A DNA stretch of 64,000 bases from Cohnella endophytica (GCF_003628305.1 NZ_RBZM01000008.1:407523-471522), one strand, 5' to 3'; shown: positions 34,302 to 44,622, counted from the first letter of the stretch. Numbers and translations: made by a program. Notes: generated by a model from the sequence alone, not told the origin.

Positions 34302-36341
34302 ATGAACGGGTGGATTGCCGCGGCCGTCATGCTGTGCGGAATCGGCGCTTTCGCTTGGATCGTCGCGGGCAAAGCGAAGCTTATCCTGCAGGGCGCGCCG
34401 GATAAGGAAATGAAATGGGAATGGCGTCGTCTCCGGGTCGCGGCCGGTCAGGCTTTCGGGCACCGTCGGCTGTTCCAGGATAAGCGAAGCGGGTTGATGC
34501 ACCTTGTTTTGTTCTACGGATTTATCATGCTGCAGCTCGGCGCGCTCGAGATCGTATGGAAAGGGATGAGCGGTAAGCCGCTATCCTGGGCGGACAACGG
34601 GGCGTTCTCGTTGTTGCAGGAAGCGACGGTAGCGCTCGTGCTGCTGGCCGTCGTCTACGGGGCGCATAGAAGATATCTGGAAAAGCTTCCGCGATTGCCG
34701 AAAGGCTGGAAACCTCTGATCGTATTGCTATGGATTGCGGCGTTAATGGTTTCGGTCGTCTGTACGCTGGCGTTCGACAGAGTGAGGGAAGGGTTGCCTT
34801 CATCAGCCGCGGCGCCGCTTTCTTCCTTGCTGGCGCTTGTCTTTCCGGACGCATGGGCTAAGACCGGCTACGCCGTTTCGTGGTGGGCGCATCTGCTGTT
34901 ACTGTTGGGCTTTCTCGTCTATGTTCCTCTCTCGAAGCATTTTCATATTTTTACGGCGCCGATCAATTGGCTCTTGCGTCCTATAGGCCCTCCGAGAATG
35001 TACCCGCTTGATCTGGAAAACGAGACGGCGGAGAAGTTCGGCATGAACGCGACAGAAGACTTGAACCGTAAAACGAGGCTGGACTTGTTCGCCTGCGTGG
35101 AGTGCGGGCGCTGCACGGACGTTTGTCCGGCGGCCAATACGGATAAAGGGCTGTCTCCGATGCATCTGATGACGAAGCTTCGGGATGCGCTGCAGAACAC
35201 GGGCAAGTCGTTCGCTCCCGCGTCGCAAGCTCCTTTTCCCGTTTCCGCGGGAGGCATGGGCATCGAGGCTACGATGGCTTGGCAGAAAAACGGTTGGTCG
35301 AACTCTCGCAGCACGGAGCCGCCGGCTTTGATCGGAGAGGTCATTACCGAGCAGGAGCTATGGTCCTGCACGACTTGCCGCGCTTGCGAGGAACGCTGCC
35401 CCGTCGGCAATTTGCACCTGACGCCTTTGCTGGAGATGCGGCGTTATCTCGTGCTGACGGAAGGGAAGATGCCTTCGGAAGCGAAGCGCGCCCTTCAGAA
35501 CATCGAAAGGCAGGGCAATCCGTGGGGGTTCCCCCGCAAAGACCGAACGGCGTGGATGGAACAATTCGCGGCCGAGACGGGCTGGCATATTCCCACTTTG
35601 CGAGATAACCCGCAGCCGGAGTGGCTCTGGTGGGTCGGGAGCATGGGTTCTTACGATACGAGGGCGAGGCAAGTCACTTTCGCTCTGGCGCGTTTGTTGC
35701 ATGAAGCGGGCGTTTCGTTCGCGGTGCTCGGAACGGAGGAACGCAATTCCGGGGATGCGCCCCGCAGGCTCGGGGACGAGTTTCAGTTTCAAGAGCTGTG
35801 CCGGTCGAATATCGATACCTTTCGGAAACACGGCATTCGCAAAATCGTAACGGCCTGTCCGCACACTTATCATCTTTTTCGCAACGAGTACAAGGATTTC
35901 GGTTTCGAGGCCGACGTCCGGCATCATACGGAGCTGTTGGCGGAATTGCTGGCGGATCGCCGACTGGCTCCCGTGCACCCCGTTTCTCGCACGCTGACGT
36001 TCCACGATTCCTGTTACCTCGCGCGATATAACGGGGTGACCGATGCTCCGCGCGCCATTCTGTCGGCGATTCCGGGATTGGAGACGCGGGAGATGGAGCG
36101 TTCTGGCAAGCAAGGAATGTGCTGCGGAGCGGGCGGAGGGCGGATGTGGATGGAAGAACCGGGCAAAAGGGTGAACGAGGTGCGCACCGCCCAGGCTCTG
36201 GCGACCGGTGCCCAGTTGATCGGATCGGCGTGCCCGTACTGTTTGACGATGATGGAGGAGGGCTTGCGCAAGCACGGAGCGGAAGATTGGGCGGCGGCGA
36301 AGGACGTGGCGGAGCTGCTGGCGATGTCGGTATTTGGTTGA
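34302..36341 (+). CDS. fadF: Membrane (Fe-S) oxidoreductase, FadF-like, of fatty-acid oxidation
   Basis: About 679 residues. Five to six membrane helices lie in residues 1-210 (nitrate-reductase-gamma-like fold). Two 4Fe-4S clusters follow: CVECGRCTDVCP and CTTCRACEERCP. The C-terminal half is the heterodisulfide-reductase-like part, with one clear CCG-type domain (DSCYLARYNGV ... CCGAGGG) and TACPHTYHLFRNEY as the degenerate first copy. B. subtilis FadF (YwjF) has the same plan and is thought to pass electrons from ETF to menaquinone. The start is ATG 34302, right after GGGGGGAGG; ATG 34263 lacks a site. It is the first gene of the fad operon. Confidence 0.93.
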   Translation: MNGWIAAAVMLCGIGAFAWIVAGKAKLILQGAPDKEMKWEWRRLRVAAGQAFGHRRLFQDKRSGLMHLVLFYGFIMLQLGALEIVWKGMSGKPLSWADNGAFSLLQEATVALVLLAVVYGAHRRYLEKLPRLPKGWKPLIVLLWIAALMVSVVCTLAFDRVREGLPSSAAAPLSSLLALVFPDAWAKTGYAVSWWAHLLLLLGFLVYVPLSKHFHIFTAPINWLLRPIGPPRMYPLDLENETAEKFGMNATEDLNRKTRLDLFACVECGRCTDVCPAANTDKGLSPMHLMTKLRDALQNTGKSFAPASQAPFPVSAGGMGIEATMAWQKNGWSNSRSTEPPALIGEVITEQELWSCTTCRACEERCPVGNLHLTPLLEMRRYLVLTEGKMPSEAKRALQNIERQGNPWGFPRKDRTAWMEQFAAETGWHIPTLRDNPQPEWLWWVGSMGSYDTRARQVTFALARLLHEAGVSFAVLGTEERNSGDAPRRLGDEFQFQELCRSNIDTFRKHGIRKIVTACPHTYHLFRNEYKDFGFEADVRHHTELLAELLADRRLAPVHPVSRTLTFHDSCYLARYNGVTDAPRAILSAIPGLETREMERSGKQGMCCGAGGGRMWMEEPGKRVNEVRTAQALATGAQLIGSACPYCLTMMEEGLRKHGAEDWAAAKDVAELLAMSVFG

Positions 36342-36413
36342 GCCCCTGGAAGATAACGGATATGTCGATTAAATATTCCGCGGTAGAAAATGAGTCGAAG
36401 GGAGCGAGGCCAC

Positions 36414-38759
36414 TTGTGGAACGTACGGAAGGCGGCGGTAATCGGGGCGGGGGTGATGGGGTCGGCAATTGCCGCCCATCTGGCGAATGCCGGCATTCCG
36501 TGCCTGCTGCTCGACTTAGAGGGGCTAGCGGCCAGAGGCGTGGCGAGGCTGAAGGAAACGAAGCCGTCGCCGCTGTACGATCCGGCTTTCGTCGCCCGTA
36601 TTCGGACGGGTGACCTGGAACGGGACCTCGCGCAGCTAGCGGAGTGCGACTGGGTTATCGAAGCAGTGTCCGAGCGGCTGGATATCAAGCATAGCGTCTG
36701 GAAGCTGATCGATTCCGTCTGGAAGCCGGGCATGATCGTCAGCAGCAACACTTCGGGGTTGTCGATCAACGAGGTCACCTCGGTGTGCGGCGAAGCCTGC
36801 CGACGAATGGCGATGGTTACGCATTTCTTCAATCCGCCGCGGTACATGAAGCTGCTGGAAATCGTTCCTTGCCGCGATACGGATCCGCAAGCGGTCAAGG
36901 AGGTCGCCCGCTTCTGCCAAGAGCGGCTGGGAAAAGGCGTCGTCATGGCCAAAGACACGCCCAATTTCATCGCCAACCGGATCGGGACTTACGCGATGCT
37001 GGCGACGCTGCGGGCGATGGAGAAGCACGGGTTGACGGTCGACGAGGTCGATGCAGTGACCGGACCGTTGTTGGGGAGACCGAAGAGCGCGACGTTTAGG
37101 ACTCTGGATTTGGTCGGTCTAGATACGTTCCTGCACGTCTGCCGCAACGTGCGCGAGAACGTGTCCGATCCGGTAGAGGCGGAGGCTTTCGCCGCGCCGG
37201 AGATCGTGGAGGAGCTCGTGAGAAGGGGATGGCTCGGAGAAAAAAGCGGGGGAGGCTTCTATCGCAAAAACCGCGCGGCGACTGCCGGCGGAGACAAGAT
37301 CGAAGTGCTCGATCCCGCGACGATGACGTATGGACCGCGCGCGAAAGCTTCTTCGCCCGCGCTCGAGGCGGCCAAGACGGCTCGAGGCGTTGCGAGCAAG
37401 CTCCAAGCATTGCTGGAAGCGGCGGATCGCGATCGGTTAGCCGCGTTCGCTCGGGATGTGCTGGAGGCGACGATCTGTTATTCGGCGGAGAAAATAGGCG
37501 AGATCGCCGACACCGTCATCGAGATCGACGAAGCGATGAGATGGGGCTTCAACTGGGAGGAGGGTCCGTTCGAGACTTGGGATTCGCTTGGCGTAACGGA
37601 GACGGCGGCCCGTCTCGAGGAGCGGGGGATTGCGGTGCCGGCCCCCGTGGCGGCGATGCTGGCCAAGGGCTCGAGCGCCTTTTATATCCGCAAAGCCGGA
37701 AGCGTATTCCATTACTCGCAAGGACATTACAAGTTCGTGGACGAACGGCCGGAAGAAATCTCGTTGCGCGCTTTGCGAGAGAAAGGCAGAACCGTATTCG
37801 CAGGCGACGGGGCTAGATTGATCGACTTAGGCGACGACGTGGCTTGCTTGGAGTTTCATTCCCCGCACAACGCGATCGGCCCGGGAGTGCTGTCCGCCAT
37901 TCGCCAGGCGTCCGAGGAGGTAGACCGCAACTGGCGCGGGCTCGTGCTTGCCAACGAAGGGCGCAATTTCTGCGTCGGGGCCAATCTGATGCTGTTGCTC
38001 ATGGAAGCGGAGAACGGGGAATGGGAAGAGATCGACCTCATTATTCGCGATTTCCAGATGAGCATGCGGGCGCTTCGCGTCATGCCTCGCCCGGTCGTGG
38101 CGGCGCCTCACCGCATGACGCTGGGAGGCGGAGTGGAAGCTTGTTTGCCGGCGGATCGAATCTTGTTCTCGGCGGAGACATACTTCGGACTCGTGGAGAC
38201 GGGAGTGGGGCTGATTCCCGCGGGAGGCGGTTGCCTGGCGGCTGCGGCGCTAGCCCAAGAACGGGCGGAGGCGGCCGGACTCGATGACGTTACGGCGCCG
38301 CTGTCCCGTCTGTTCGAGACGATCGCGATGGCGAAAGTGTCGGATAGCGGACATGACGCGAAGCGGCTGGGGTTCTGGCGAGCGGGGGACGGCGTCGTCA
38401 TCCGCGAGGAAGTTCGCATCGCCGAGGCAAAGCGCGCGGTGCTAGGACTCGATCGCCTCGGATACGAAGTGCCCGACGCGGAGAGGCGAGTGGCGGTCGG
38501 AGGCCGGGAGGCGGCGACCGTGATGAAGCTGGGCGTGTCTTCCATGAGACGCGGCGGCTATATTACGGACCACGACGTCCGTATCGCCGGGAAGCTGGCG
38601 GACGTGCTAACGGGAGGGGACGTTCCGGCCGGAACGATCGTACCGGAGTCGCGTTTACTCGATCTAGAGCGCGAGGCATTCCTAAGTCTTTGCGGGGAAC
38701 CGCTCACGCAAGCCCGCATGCGGCAGATGCTTGCCACCGGCAAGCCTCTGCGCAACTAG
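36414..38759 (+). CDS. fadN: 3-hydroxyacyl-CoA dehydrogenase / enoyl-CoA hydratase FadN
   Basis: A 781-residue bifunctional enzyme. The N-terminal NAD-binding domain has AAVIGAGVMGSAIAAHLANAGI, then SSNTSGLSINEV, THFFNPPRYMKLLEIVP and FIANRIGTYAMLATLRAM of 3-hydroxyacyl-CoA dehydrogenases. A second helical domain includes EIDEAMRWGFNWEEGPFETWD. The crotonase part (about 445-640) shows GLVLANEGRNFCVGANL and MTLGGGVEACLPADRI. It performs hydration and the second oxidation of the cycle. The start is TTG 36414, seven bases after an AAGGGAGCGAGG site, matching the short N-terminus of B. subtilis FadN; ATG 36390 lies upstream of that site. Confidence 0.95.
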   Translation: MWNVRKAAVIGAGVMGSAIAAHLANAGIPCLLLDLEGLAARGVARLKETKPSPLYDPAFVARIRTGDLERDLAQLAECDWVIEAVSERLDIKHSVWKLIDSVWKPGMIVSSNTSGLSINEVTSVCGEACRRMAMVTHFFNPPRYMKLLEIVPCRDTDPQAVKEVARFCQERLGKGVVMAKDTPNFIANRIGTYAMLATLRAMEKHGLTVDEVDAVTGPLLGRPKSATFRTLDLVGLDTFLHVCRNVRENVSDPVEAEAFAAPEIVEELVRRGWLGEKSGGGFYRKNRAATAGGDKIEVLDPATMTYGPRAKASSPALEAAKTARGVASKLQALLEAADRDRLAAFARDVLEATICYSAEKIGEIADTVIEIDEAMRWGFNWEEGPFETWDSLGVTETAARLEERGIAVPAPVAAMLAKGSSAFYIRKAGSVFHYSQGHYKFVDERPEEISLRALREKGRTVFAGDGARLIDLGDDVACLEFHSPHNAIGPGVLSAIRQASEEVDRNWRGLVLANEGRNFCVGANLMLLLMEAENGEWEEIDLIIRDFQMSMRALRVMPRPVVAAPHRMTLGGGVEACLPADRILFSAETYFGLVETGVGLIPAGGGCLAAAALAQERAEAAGLDDVTAPLSRLFETIAMAKVSDSGHDAKRLGFWRAGDGVVIREEVRIAEAKRAVLGLDRLGYEVPDAERRVAVGGREAATVMKLGVSSMRRGGYITDHDVRIAGKLADVLTGGDVPAGTIVPESRLLDLEREAFLSLCGEPLTQARMRQMLATGKPLRN

Positions 38760-38783
38760 GAACAGGTGAAGGAGATGAGTGCC

Positions 38784-39971
38784 ATGCCGGGTAGAGAAGC
38801 CGTCATCGTCTCCGCGGTGCGCACGGCGGTCGGCCGGGGAAAGAAGGGCGGTTTCGCGCAAACCCGACCGGAAGACCTAGGGGCAACGGTTCTGCGTGAA
38901 GCGGTCGGGCGCGTGCCCGGGCTCCATCCTTCCGCGGTGGACGATATCGTCTTCGGTTGCGCGATGCCGGAGGGAGAACAGGGACTGAACGTCGCCAGGT
39001 TGCTGGCCTTGCATGCGGGCTTTCCGGTACAAGTATCCGCAGTCACCGTAAACCGTTTCTGCGCTTCGGGATTACAGGCCATCGCGCAAGCGGCCTCCGC
39101 GATTCAGAGCGGCTACGCCGACACGATCGTCGCCGGGGGCGTCGAGAGCATGAGCCGCGTTCCGATGTCCGGGTTTAAGCCGTCGCCGCATCCGGGGCTC
39201 TGGGATGCGATGCCTGCCGCGTATATGGGCATGGGCCATACCGCCGAGCTCGTCGCCAAGCGATGCGGCGTCACGCGAGAGATGCAAGACCGCTTCGCTG
39301 CGGATAGTCATCGCAAAGCCGCTCAGGCGATCGTATCGGGACGATTCGAAGATGAGCTTGTTCCGGTCCTCGCGTCGGCGACTGAAGTCGATCCGGTCTC
39401 GGGCGACATCCGTACAAGGCAGTTGACCGTCGGCAAGGACGAGTGCGTAAGGCCGGACACGACCGCCGAGAAGCTGGCGGCGCTCAAGCCGTCTTTCGCG
39501 ATTAAGGGGACCGTCACCGCAGGTAACTCCTCTCCCTACAGCGACGGAGCCGCGGCGGTCGTCGTCATGAGCCGGGAGAAAGCGGAGAGCTTGGGCGTCC
39601 AGCCGATGGCCGTATTCCGCGGCTATTCGACCGCCGGTCTTCAACCCGAGGTGATGGGCCTGGGTCCGGTAGAAGCCGTGCCCAAATTGCTTCGGCAAGC
39701 GAAGCTCGAGACGGAGCAAATCTCTCTTTGGGAGATCAACGAAGCGTTCGCGGCGCAGTGCATTCCGGTCATAGACCGGCTGGAAATCGATTCGGAGCTC
39801 GTGAACGTAAGCGGAGGCGGTATCGCGCTCGGCCATCCGCTGGGCTGCACGGGAGCAAAGTTAACCGTAACCCTGCTGCATGAGCTGAGGAGGTTGGGCG
39901 GAGGATACGGCGTCGTGACGATGTGCGTCGGAGGCGGCATGGGAGCCGCGGGACTGTTCGAAGTGTTGTAA
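38784..39971 (+). CDS. fadA: Acetyl-CoA C-acyltransferase (3-ketoacyl-CoA thiolase) FadA
   Basis: A 395-residue thiolase that cleaves 3-ketoacyl-CoA with CoA to release acetyl-CoA. The acylated Cys is in VNRFCASGLQA, the His in ALGHPLGCTGAK and the second Cys in MCVGGGMGAAGLFE. Other marks are EAVIVSAVRTAVGR at the start and EINEAFAAQ. The start is ATG 38784, nine bases after AAGGAG; ATG 38775 and GTG 38766 are too close to or inside that site. It follows fadN by 24 bases and precedes fadE by 29, in the order of the Bacillus fadNAE operon. Confidence 0.97.
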   Translation: MPGREAVIVSAVRTAVGRGKKGGFAQTRPEDLGATVLREAVGRVPGLHPSAVDDIVFGCAMPEGEQGLNVARLLALHAGFPVQVSAVTVNRFCASGLQAIAQAASAIQSGYADTIVAGGVESMSRVPMSGFKPSPHPGLWDAMPAAYMGMGHTAELVAKRCGVTREMQDRFAADSHRKAAQAIVSGRFEDELVPVLASATEVDPVSGDIRTRQLTVGKDECVRPDTTAEKLAALKPSFAIKGTVTAGNSSPYSDGAAAVVVMSREKAESLGVQPMAVFRGYSTAGLQPEVMGLGPVEAVPKLLRQAKLETEQISLWEINEAFAAQCIPVIDRLEIDSELVNVSGGGIALGHPLGCTGAKLTVTLLHELRRLGGGYGVVTMCVGGGMGAAGLFEVL

Positions 39972-40000
39972 GGACTCTCCAATAAAGGAGGTGGCGCGCG

Positions 40001-41794
40001 ATGGCTAATCCCGTATGGGGAGGCGGCAGATTTATCGTGGACGATGCCCTGCCGGAGCAGGTCGTGACGCCGGAAGATTTCACCGAAGAGCAGCTTATGC
40101 TGGCCGACACGGTGCGCGCGTTCGTCGAACGGGAGATTAAGCCGCGGGACGCCGATATCGAGAAGCTGGATTACGAGCTGACCGTAAGGTTCATGCGCAA
40201 AGCCGGGGAAATCGGTCTGCTCGGGGCGGACGTTCCGGAAGCGTACGGAGGACTGGGCTTGGACAAAACCACGACGACGTTGCTCGCGGAGACGCTAGCT
40301 CCCGCTTCCTCCTTCGCATTGTCCGTAGGCGCGCATACGGGCATCGGCACGTTGCCGATCGTTTTCTTCGGAACGCCGGAACATAAGGCGCGCTGGCTGC
40401 CGAAGCTGGCAACGGGCGAACTCATCGCCGCCTATTGCTTAACGGAGCCCGGTTCGGGCTCGGATGCGCTCGGCGCGCGGACGAATGCCGTCTTGTCGGA
40501 AGACGGTCGGCACTATATTCTTAACGGCTCCAAGCTATATATCACCAACGCCGGCTTCGCCGACCTGTTCATCGTGTACGCGAAGGTCGACGGAACCCAT
40601 TTCAGCGCCTTTATCGTCGAGCGCGATACGCCCGGCTTCACGATCGGACCGGAGGAGCATAAGATGGGCATCAAAGGCTCGTCCACCCGTCCGCTCTTCT
40701 TCGAGGATGCCCGAATTCCCTCGGACCAGTTGCTCGGAGAAGTAGGCAAAGGACATCTCATCGCCTTCAATATTTTGAATATAGGAAGATTTAAGCTTGC
40801 GGCGGGCTGCCTCGGCGGCATGAAAGAAGCGATACAGCTTTCCGCTTCCTACGCTAATCAGCGCAAGCAGTTCGGCAAAACGATCGCTTCCTTCCCGCTG
40901 ATCGCCGCCAAGCTCGCGAATATGAATACGCTCGCATACGTGACCGAGAGCATGGTTTATCGGACGGCCGGATTAATCGACCACTCGCTAGGCCAAGTCG
41001 ATTCCGGGCAACCGGAGGAAGGGTTGAACGCGGCCAAGGCGATCGCGGAATACGCGCTGGAATGCTCGATCAATAAAGTGTTCGCCTCGGAAGCGATGGA
41101 TTCGGTCGTCGACGAAGGCGTGCAAATCCATGGGGGTTGCGGCTACATTCAGGAATACAAGATCGAACGGTTATACCGGGATTCGCGGATTAACCGGATT
41201 TTCGAAGGGACGAACGAGATAAACCGGTTACTCATTCCCGCAACGTTGCTGAAGCGCGCGCTGAAGGGAGAGCTTCCGCTGATCGAGAGAGCGCAAGCGC
41301 TGCAACGGGAGCTGTTGAAGCCTCCGCAGCTGAGTTCCCCGTCCGGGGCGCGCCAAGACCCGACGGAGAGCTTAACTTCGATTCTCTCCGCGCTTAAGAA
41401 GGTGTTCCTGATGGTCGGAGGCCTTGCGGTGCAGAAGCACGGGCTAAGGCTGGAGCGGGAGCAAGAGATCGTTGCCGCGCTCGCGGACGGCATGATCGAT
41501 CTATACGCGCTGGAGAGCGCTTTGCTGAGAACGCGCAAGCTGGCGCAATCCGCGCCGGAATCGCCTCATCTGCAGCACGCGGTAGACATGACGGCCTTAT
41601 TCGCCGAGGATGCGGCGGAGCGGGCGGGACGGCGGTCCAGAACCGTGCTTGCGTCGCTCGAGAAAGGAGAGAGTCTACGCCTTCAGTTGTCCGTGCTGAA
41701 GAGGCTGCTTAGATTCGATCCTGCGGATGCGTCCTTGATCCGCAGGCGCGTCTCAGCGTGCGTCATCTCCGCAGAGAGCTACGTCGGAATTTAA
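40001..41794 (+). CDS. fadE: Acyl-CoA dehydrogenase FadE
   Basis: A 597-residue FAD enzyme that makes the first double bond of the acyl chain and passes electrons to ETF. Acyl-CoA dehydrogenase domains run from the helical EEQLMLADTVRAFVEREIKP through AYCLTEPGSGSDALGARTNA (FAD loop) and FNILNIGRFKLAAGCLGG to IHGGCGYIQEYKIERLYRDSRINRIFEGTNEINR, where the Glu of IFEGTNE is the expected catalytic base. The last 170 residues are an extra helical domain seen in the FadE/very-long-chain branch. The start is ATG 40001 after AAAGGAGGT. It is followed closely by the ligase gene. Confidence 0.97.
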   Translation: MANPVWGGGRFIVDDALPEQVVTPEDFTEEQLMLADTVRAFVEREIKPRDADIEKLDYELTVRFMRKAGEIGLLGADVPEAYGGLGLDKTTTTLLAETLAPASSFALSVGAHTGIGTLPIVFFGTPEHKARWLPKLATGELIAAYCLTEPGSGSDALGARTNAVLSEDGRHYILNGSKLYITNAGFADLFIVYAKVDGTHFSAFIVERDTPGFTIGPEEHKMGIKGSSTRPLFFEDARIPSDQLLGEVGKGHLIAFNILNIGRFKLAAGCLGGMKEAIQLSASYANQRKQFGKTIASFPLIAAKLANMNTLAYVTESMVYRTAGLIDHSLGQVDSGQPEEGLNAAKAIAEYALECSINKVFASEAMDSVVDEGVQIHGGCGYIQEYKIERLYRDSRINRIFEGTNEINRLLIPATLLKRALKGELPLIERAQALQRELLKPPQLSSPSGARQDPTESLTSILSALKKVFLMVGGLAVQKHGLRLEREQEIVAALADGMIDLYALESALLRTRKLAQSAPESPHLQHAVDMTALFAEDAAERAGRRSRTVLASLEKGESLRLQLSVLKRLLRFDPADASLIRRRVSACVISAESYVGI

Positions 41795-41806
41795 GGAGGC
41801 AAGAGC

Positions 41807-43504
41807 GTGAGCGACGATCCCGGCATGTGGTCGCAATCGGACGAACGTCCTTGGCTGCGGCATTATCCGTTTCAGGTTTCTTCCTCCTACGAATATCCCA
41901 AGATGAACGTGGCCAGGTTATTGCTTGATTCCGCCCGCGACTATCCGAACCGCGAGGCGCTCGATTTCCTAGGCAGAAGTTATTCCTATAAGGAACTGCT
42001 TCGGTTATGCACCAAGCTTGCGAACGCTTTGAAGTCGCAGATCGGAATCTCGAAGGGAGAACGTCTCGCGATCATGCTTCCCAACTGCCCGCAGGCGGTT
42101 ATCGCCTATTACGCGGGATTGATGGCCGGGGCCGTGATCGTGATGACGAATCCGATCTATACCGAACGAGAGCTGCGTTACCAGCTTGCGGACAGCGGAG
42201 CGACGACGCTTATCGCGTTGGATTTGCTGGTTCCCAGGGCGTTGAAAGCCCGGGAGGGCACATCGATCAAGCGCATCATCGTTACCTCCCTGTCCGATGG
42301 GCTTCCTTTTCCGCAAAATAAGCTCTATCCCCTTAAGAGACGCAGGGAGCATCCCGGTCTCAAGATCAAATACAAAGCTTCGGAAGGCATTCTCCGTTGG
42401 TCGGCCGTCATGAGGCAAGGGAAGGCGGAGCCGATCTGCGAGGAAATCGAGTCGGATCGGGATCTGGCGATGCTCCAATACACGGGCGGTACGACGGGCC
42501 AGCCCAAAGGGGTCATGCTGACGCATGCGAACTTGCTCGCGAATACGAAACAGATCTCAGCATGGTTTCACCGTTTGGAGCAGGCGAAGGAAAAGTTTTT
42601 GGCGGCGTTGCCGCTCTTTCATGTTTTCGGGTTGACGGTGCTGTTGAATCTGGCGATCTTTAAAGCGGGGTCGATGCTCCTCGTTCCCCGCTTTGATCCG
42701 CGCATGGTGCTCCAGACGATCAGGCGACGCAAGCCAACCGTATTCCCTGGCGCGCCGACGATGTATATCGCGTTGTTGAACAGTCCGCTCGCGCGCGAAG
42801 GGGATTTCGGTTCCGTGCGCGTATGCGTAAGCGGGGCGGCTCCCCTTCCGCGGGAAGTGCAGGAAAGATTCGAGCAGCAATCCGGAGGACGGTTAATCGA
42901 AGGGTACGGAATGACCGAGGCGTCGCCCGTCACGCACTGCAACCCGGTATGGGGCTTCCGGAAGTCCGGAACGATCGGTATTCCTTTGCCAGACACGGAA
43001 GCGAGAATCGTCGGACCGGATAGTCTGGATCCGTTGCCGCTCGGAGAAATCGGGGAGCTGGCGGTTCGCGGTCCGCAGGTCATGGCCGGGTATTGGAACC
43101 GTCCGGAAGAAACGGATGCCGTTCTGCGCGATGGATGGCTTAGGACGGGGGATCTCGGGTCGATGGACGACGACGGATTTTTCTCGATCATGGACAGGAA
43201 GAAGGACATTATTCTCGCCGGAGGTTATAACGTATATCCGCGCGAAGTGGAGGAAGCTTTGTTCGAGCATCCCGCCGTGAAGGAAGCTTCCGTGATCGGA
43301 GTGCCGGACGATTATCGGGGGGAGACCGTCAAAGCCTATATCGTTCTGAAGGAAGGCTGGCAAGTATCGGAAATGCAATTGGATCGGTGGTGCAGGGACA
43401 GGTTGGCGGCTTTTAAGGTTCCCAAGCGCTATGAATTCAGGGACAGCTTGCCGCTAACGATCATCGGTAAAGTGCTGAAGAGGAAGCTCAAAGAGGACGC
43501 ATGA
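41807..43504 (+). CDS. lcfA: Long-chain fatty acid-CoA ligase
   Basis: A 565-residue adenylate-forming enzyme that activates long-chain fatty acids with ATP and CoA. AMP-binding motifs are YTGGTTGQPKGVMLTHANL, VFPGAPTMYIALLN, EGYGMTEASPV, and the C-terminal hinge GWLRTGDLGSMDDDGFFSIMDRKKDIILAGGYNVYPREVEE; the catalytic Lys is in IIGKVLKRKLK. Length and motifs fit B. subtilis LcfA. The start is GTG 41807 after AAGGAGG, 13 bases past the fadE stop, so it ends the fad operon. No TetR-type FadR gene lies in the window. Confidence 0.95.
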   Translation: MSDDPGMWSQSDERPWLRHYPFQVSSSYEYPKMNVARLLLDSARDYPNREALDFLGRSYSYKELLRLCTKLANALKSQIGISKGERLAIMLPNCPQAVIAYYAGLMAGAVIVMTNPIYTERELRYQLADSGATTLIALDLLVPRALKAREGTSIKRIIVTSLSDGLPFPQNKLYPLKRRREHPGLKIKYKASEGILRWSAVMRQGKAEPICEEIESDRDLAMLQYTGGTTGQPKGVMLTHANLLANTKQISAWFHRLEQAKEKFLAALPLFHVFGLTVLLNLAIFKAGSMLLVPRFDPRMVLQTIRRRKPTVFPGAPTMYIALLNSPLAREGDFGSVRVCVSGAAPLPREVQERFEQQSGGRLIEGYGMTEASPVTHCNPVWGFRKSGTIGIPLPDTEARIVGPDSLDPLPLGEIGELAVRGPQVMAGYWNRPEETDAVLRDGWLRTGDLGSMDDDGFFSIMDRKKDIILAGGYNVYPREVEEALFEHPAVKEASVIGVPDDYRGETVKAYIVLKEGWQVSEMQLDRWCRDRLAAFKVPKRYEFRDSLPLTIIGKVLKRKLKEDA

Positions 43505-43613
43505 GGAGGGACGGGTAATTCGCAGCCCGGCCTTCTTCGCGCCCGCGTTTCGCGGCTATTCCTAGCGCTCCTGCATAGAATCTTAAATTCCGCTAAATTC
43601 TACGGCTTGTTCG

Positions 43614-43642
43614 TTGATGGGAGCTCGCATATTAGATATACT
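43614..43642 (+). promoter_or_regulatory. Promoter of the FHA-protein gene
   Basis: TTGATG at 43614 and TATACT at 43637 lie 17 bases apart, about 100 bases upstream of the start codon. The rest of the 43505-43740 gap shows nothing else clear. Confidence 0.6.
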
Positions 43643-43740
43643 ATAGGCATATGAACCAATGAGAAGATTTCTGTTGCGAATAAATAAGAAAGCGTTTACA
43701 AAATAGAGATGCAGTCATTGGCAGAGACGAGGTGAAGGCA

Positions 43741-44565
43741 TTGTCCGAACGGACCGAAGTTAAACGGGAGCGGAGGGAACGTCATGGAGCTCGGAGGTCG
43801 ATCGGCTTCCGCAAAGCTCGCAAGCTTATTGTTTCGGTTAGCGCGTATATCGGTTTGGCGGCTTTGCCGTTGCCCGTGTCCGCCTCCGCAAGACCCATCC
43901 AGTCTGCGTCCTCTAGGATGGAGGCCGGAGCGTTGCCGCTATTCGCGGCGCTAGGAATCGGTATATTCGTAGCCGTGGTTGCAGTCATCGCTTTCCTTCA
44001 GATGACGGGCAAGGACAAGGAATTAAGGGGACCGTACACTATCAAGGATACGGAACCCGAGTCGGAAGCGGATTCGTACGGCGCCGGAGCTCATGTCGAG
44101 GCAGAGGAACATGCGCTTTCGGAAGAGTGGAACGACGGGGAGTCGGTGCCGGACGACGCGTACGAGGAGCATGCGCTGACGGATTACACGATTCCCGTGA
44201 CGCGGATTTTATCGTACCCCGGGCACGCGGAACCGGCCGTGGATCATGAGCCGCGCCTGCGCGGCTTGGAGGGCGAGCATGCGGGGAACAGCTACCGGAT
44301 CGCCAATCATCGACTAACGTTCGGACGCGATCCCGCGCATTGCTCGGTTCTGTTCCCCTACGAAGCCGGGGAGATCAGCAGGGTGCATTGCACGTTGAAA
44401 TACGATGAGGAGAGCGGGTTGTTCATTCTCGAAGACAACGGTTCGTCCAATGGAACATTCTTAGGCAACGGAGAGCGGCTTCAGCCCGGCGTGCGGCGCG
44501 AGCTTCGAGCGGGAGAGCGATTCTCGCTATCCGGCAAAGAGCAGCTGTTCGAGGTGTTGGACTAA
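43741..44565 (+). CDS. Membrane protein with C-terminal FHA domain
   Basis: A 274-residue protein. A signal-like hydrophobic stretch (about 30-50) and a membrane helix (about 62-86, LPLFAALGIGIFVAVVAVIAFLQM) are followed by an acidic region to about 175 and a forkhead-associated domain (about 185-274) with LTFGRDPAHCSVLFPYEAGEISRVHCTLKYD and DNGSSNGTFLG. FHA domains bind phosphothreonine peptides, so it probably links Ser/Thr kinase signalling to a membrane process; no kinase gene is in the window. The start is TTG 43741, six bases after GAGGTG; GTG 43732 lies in that site. Confidence 0.85.
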   Translation: MSERTEVKRERRERHGARRSIGFRKARKLIVSVSAYIGLAALPLPVSASARPIQSASSRMEAGALPLFAALGIGIFVAVVAVIAFLQMTGKDKELRGPYTIKDTEPESEADSYGAGAHVEAEEHALSEEWNDGESVPDDAYEEHALTDYTIPVTRILSYPGHAEPAVDHEPRLRGLEGEHAGNSYRIANHRLTFGRDPAHCSVLFPYEAGEISRVHCTLKYDEESGLFILEDNGSSNGTFLGNGERLQPGVRRELRAGERFSLSGKEQLFEVLD

Positions 44566-44622
44566 GATGTACGCGGCATCATAGGCAAACTCCCGCGATA
44601 ACAGATGCCTGTCGTTTTTTAC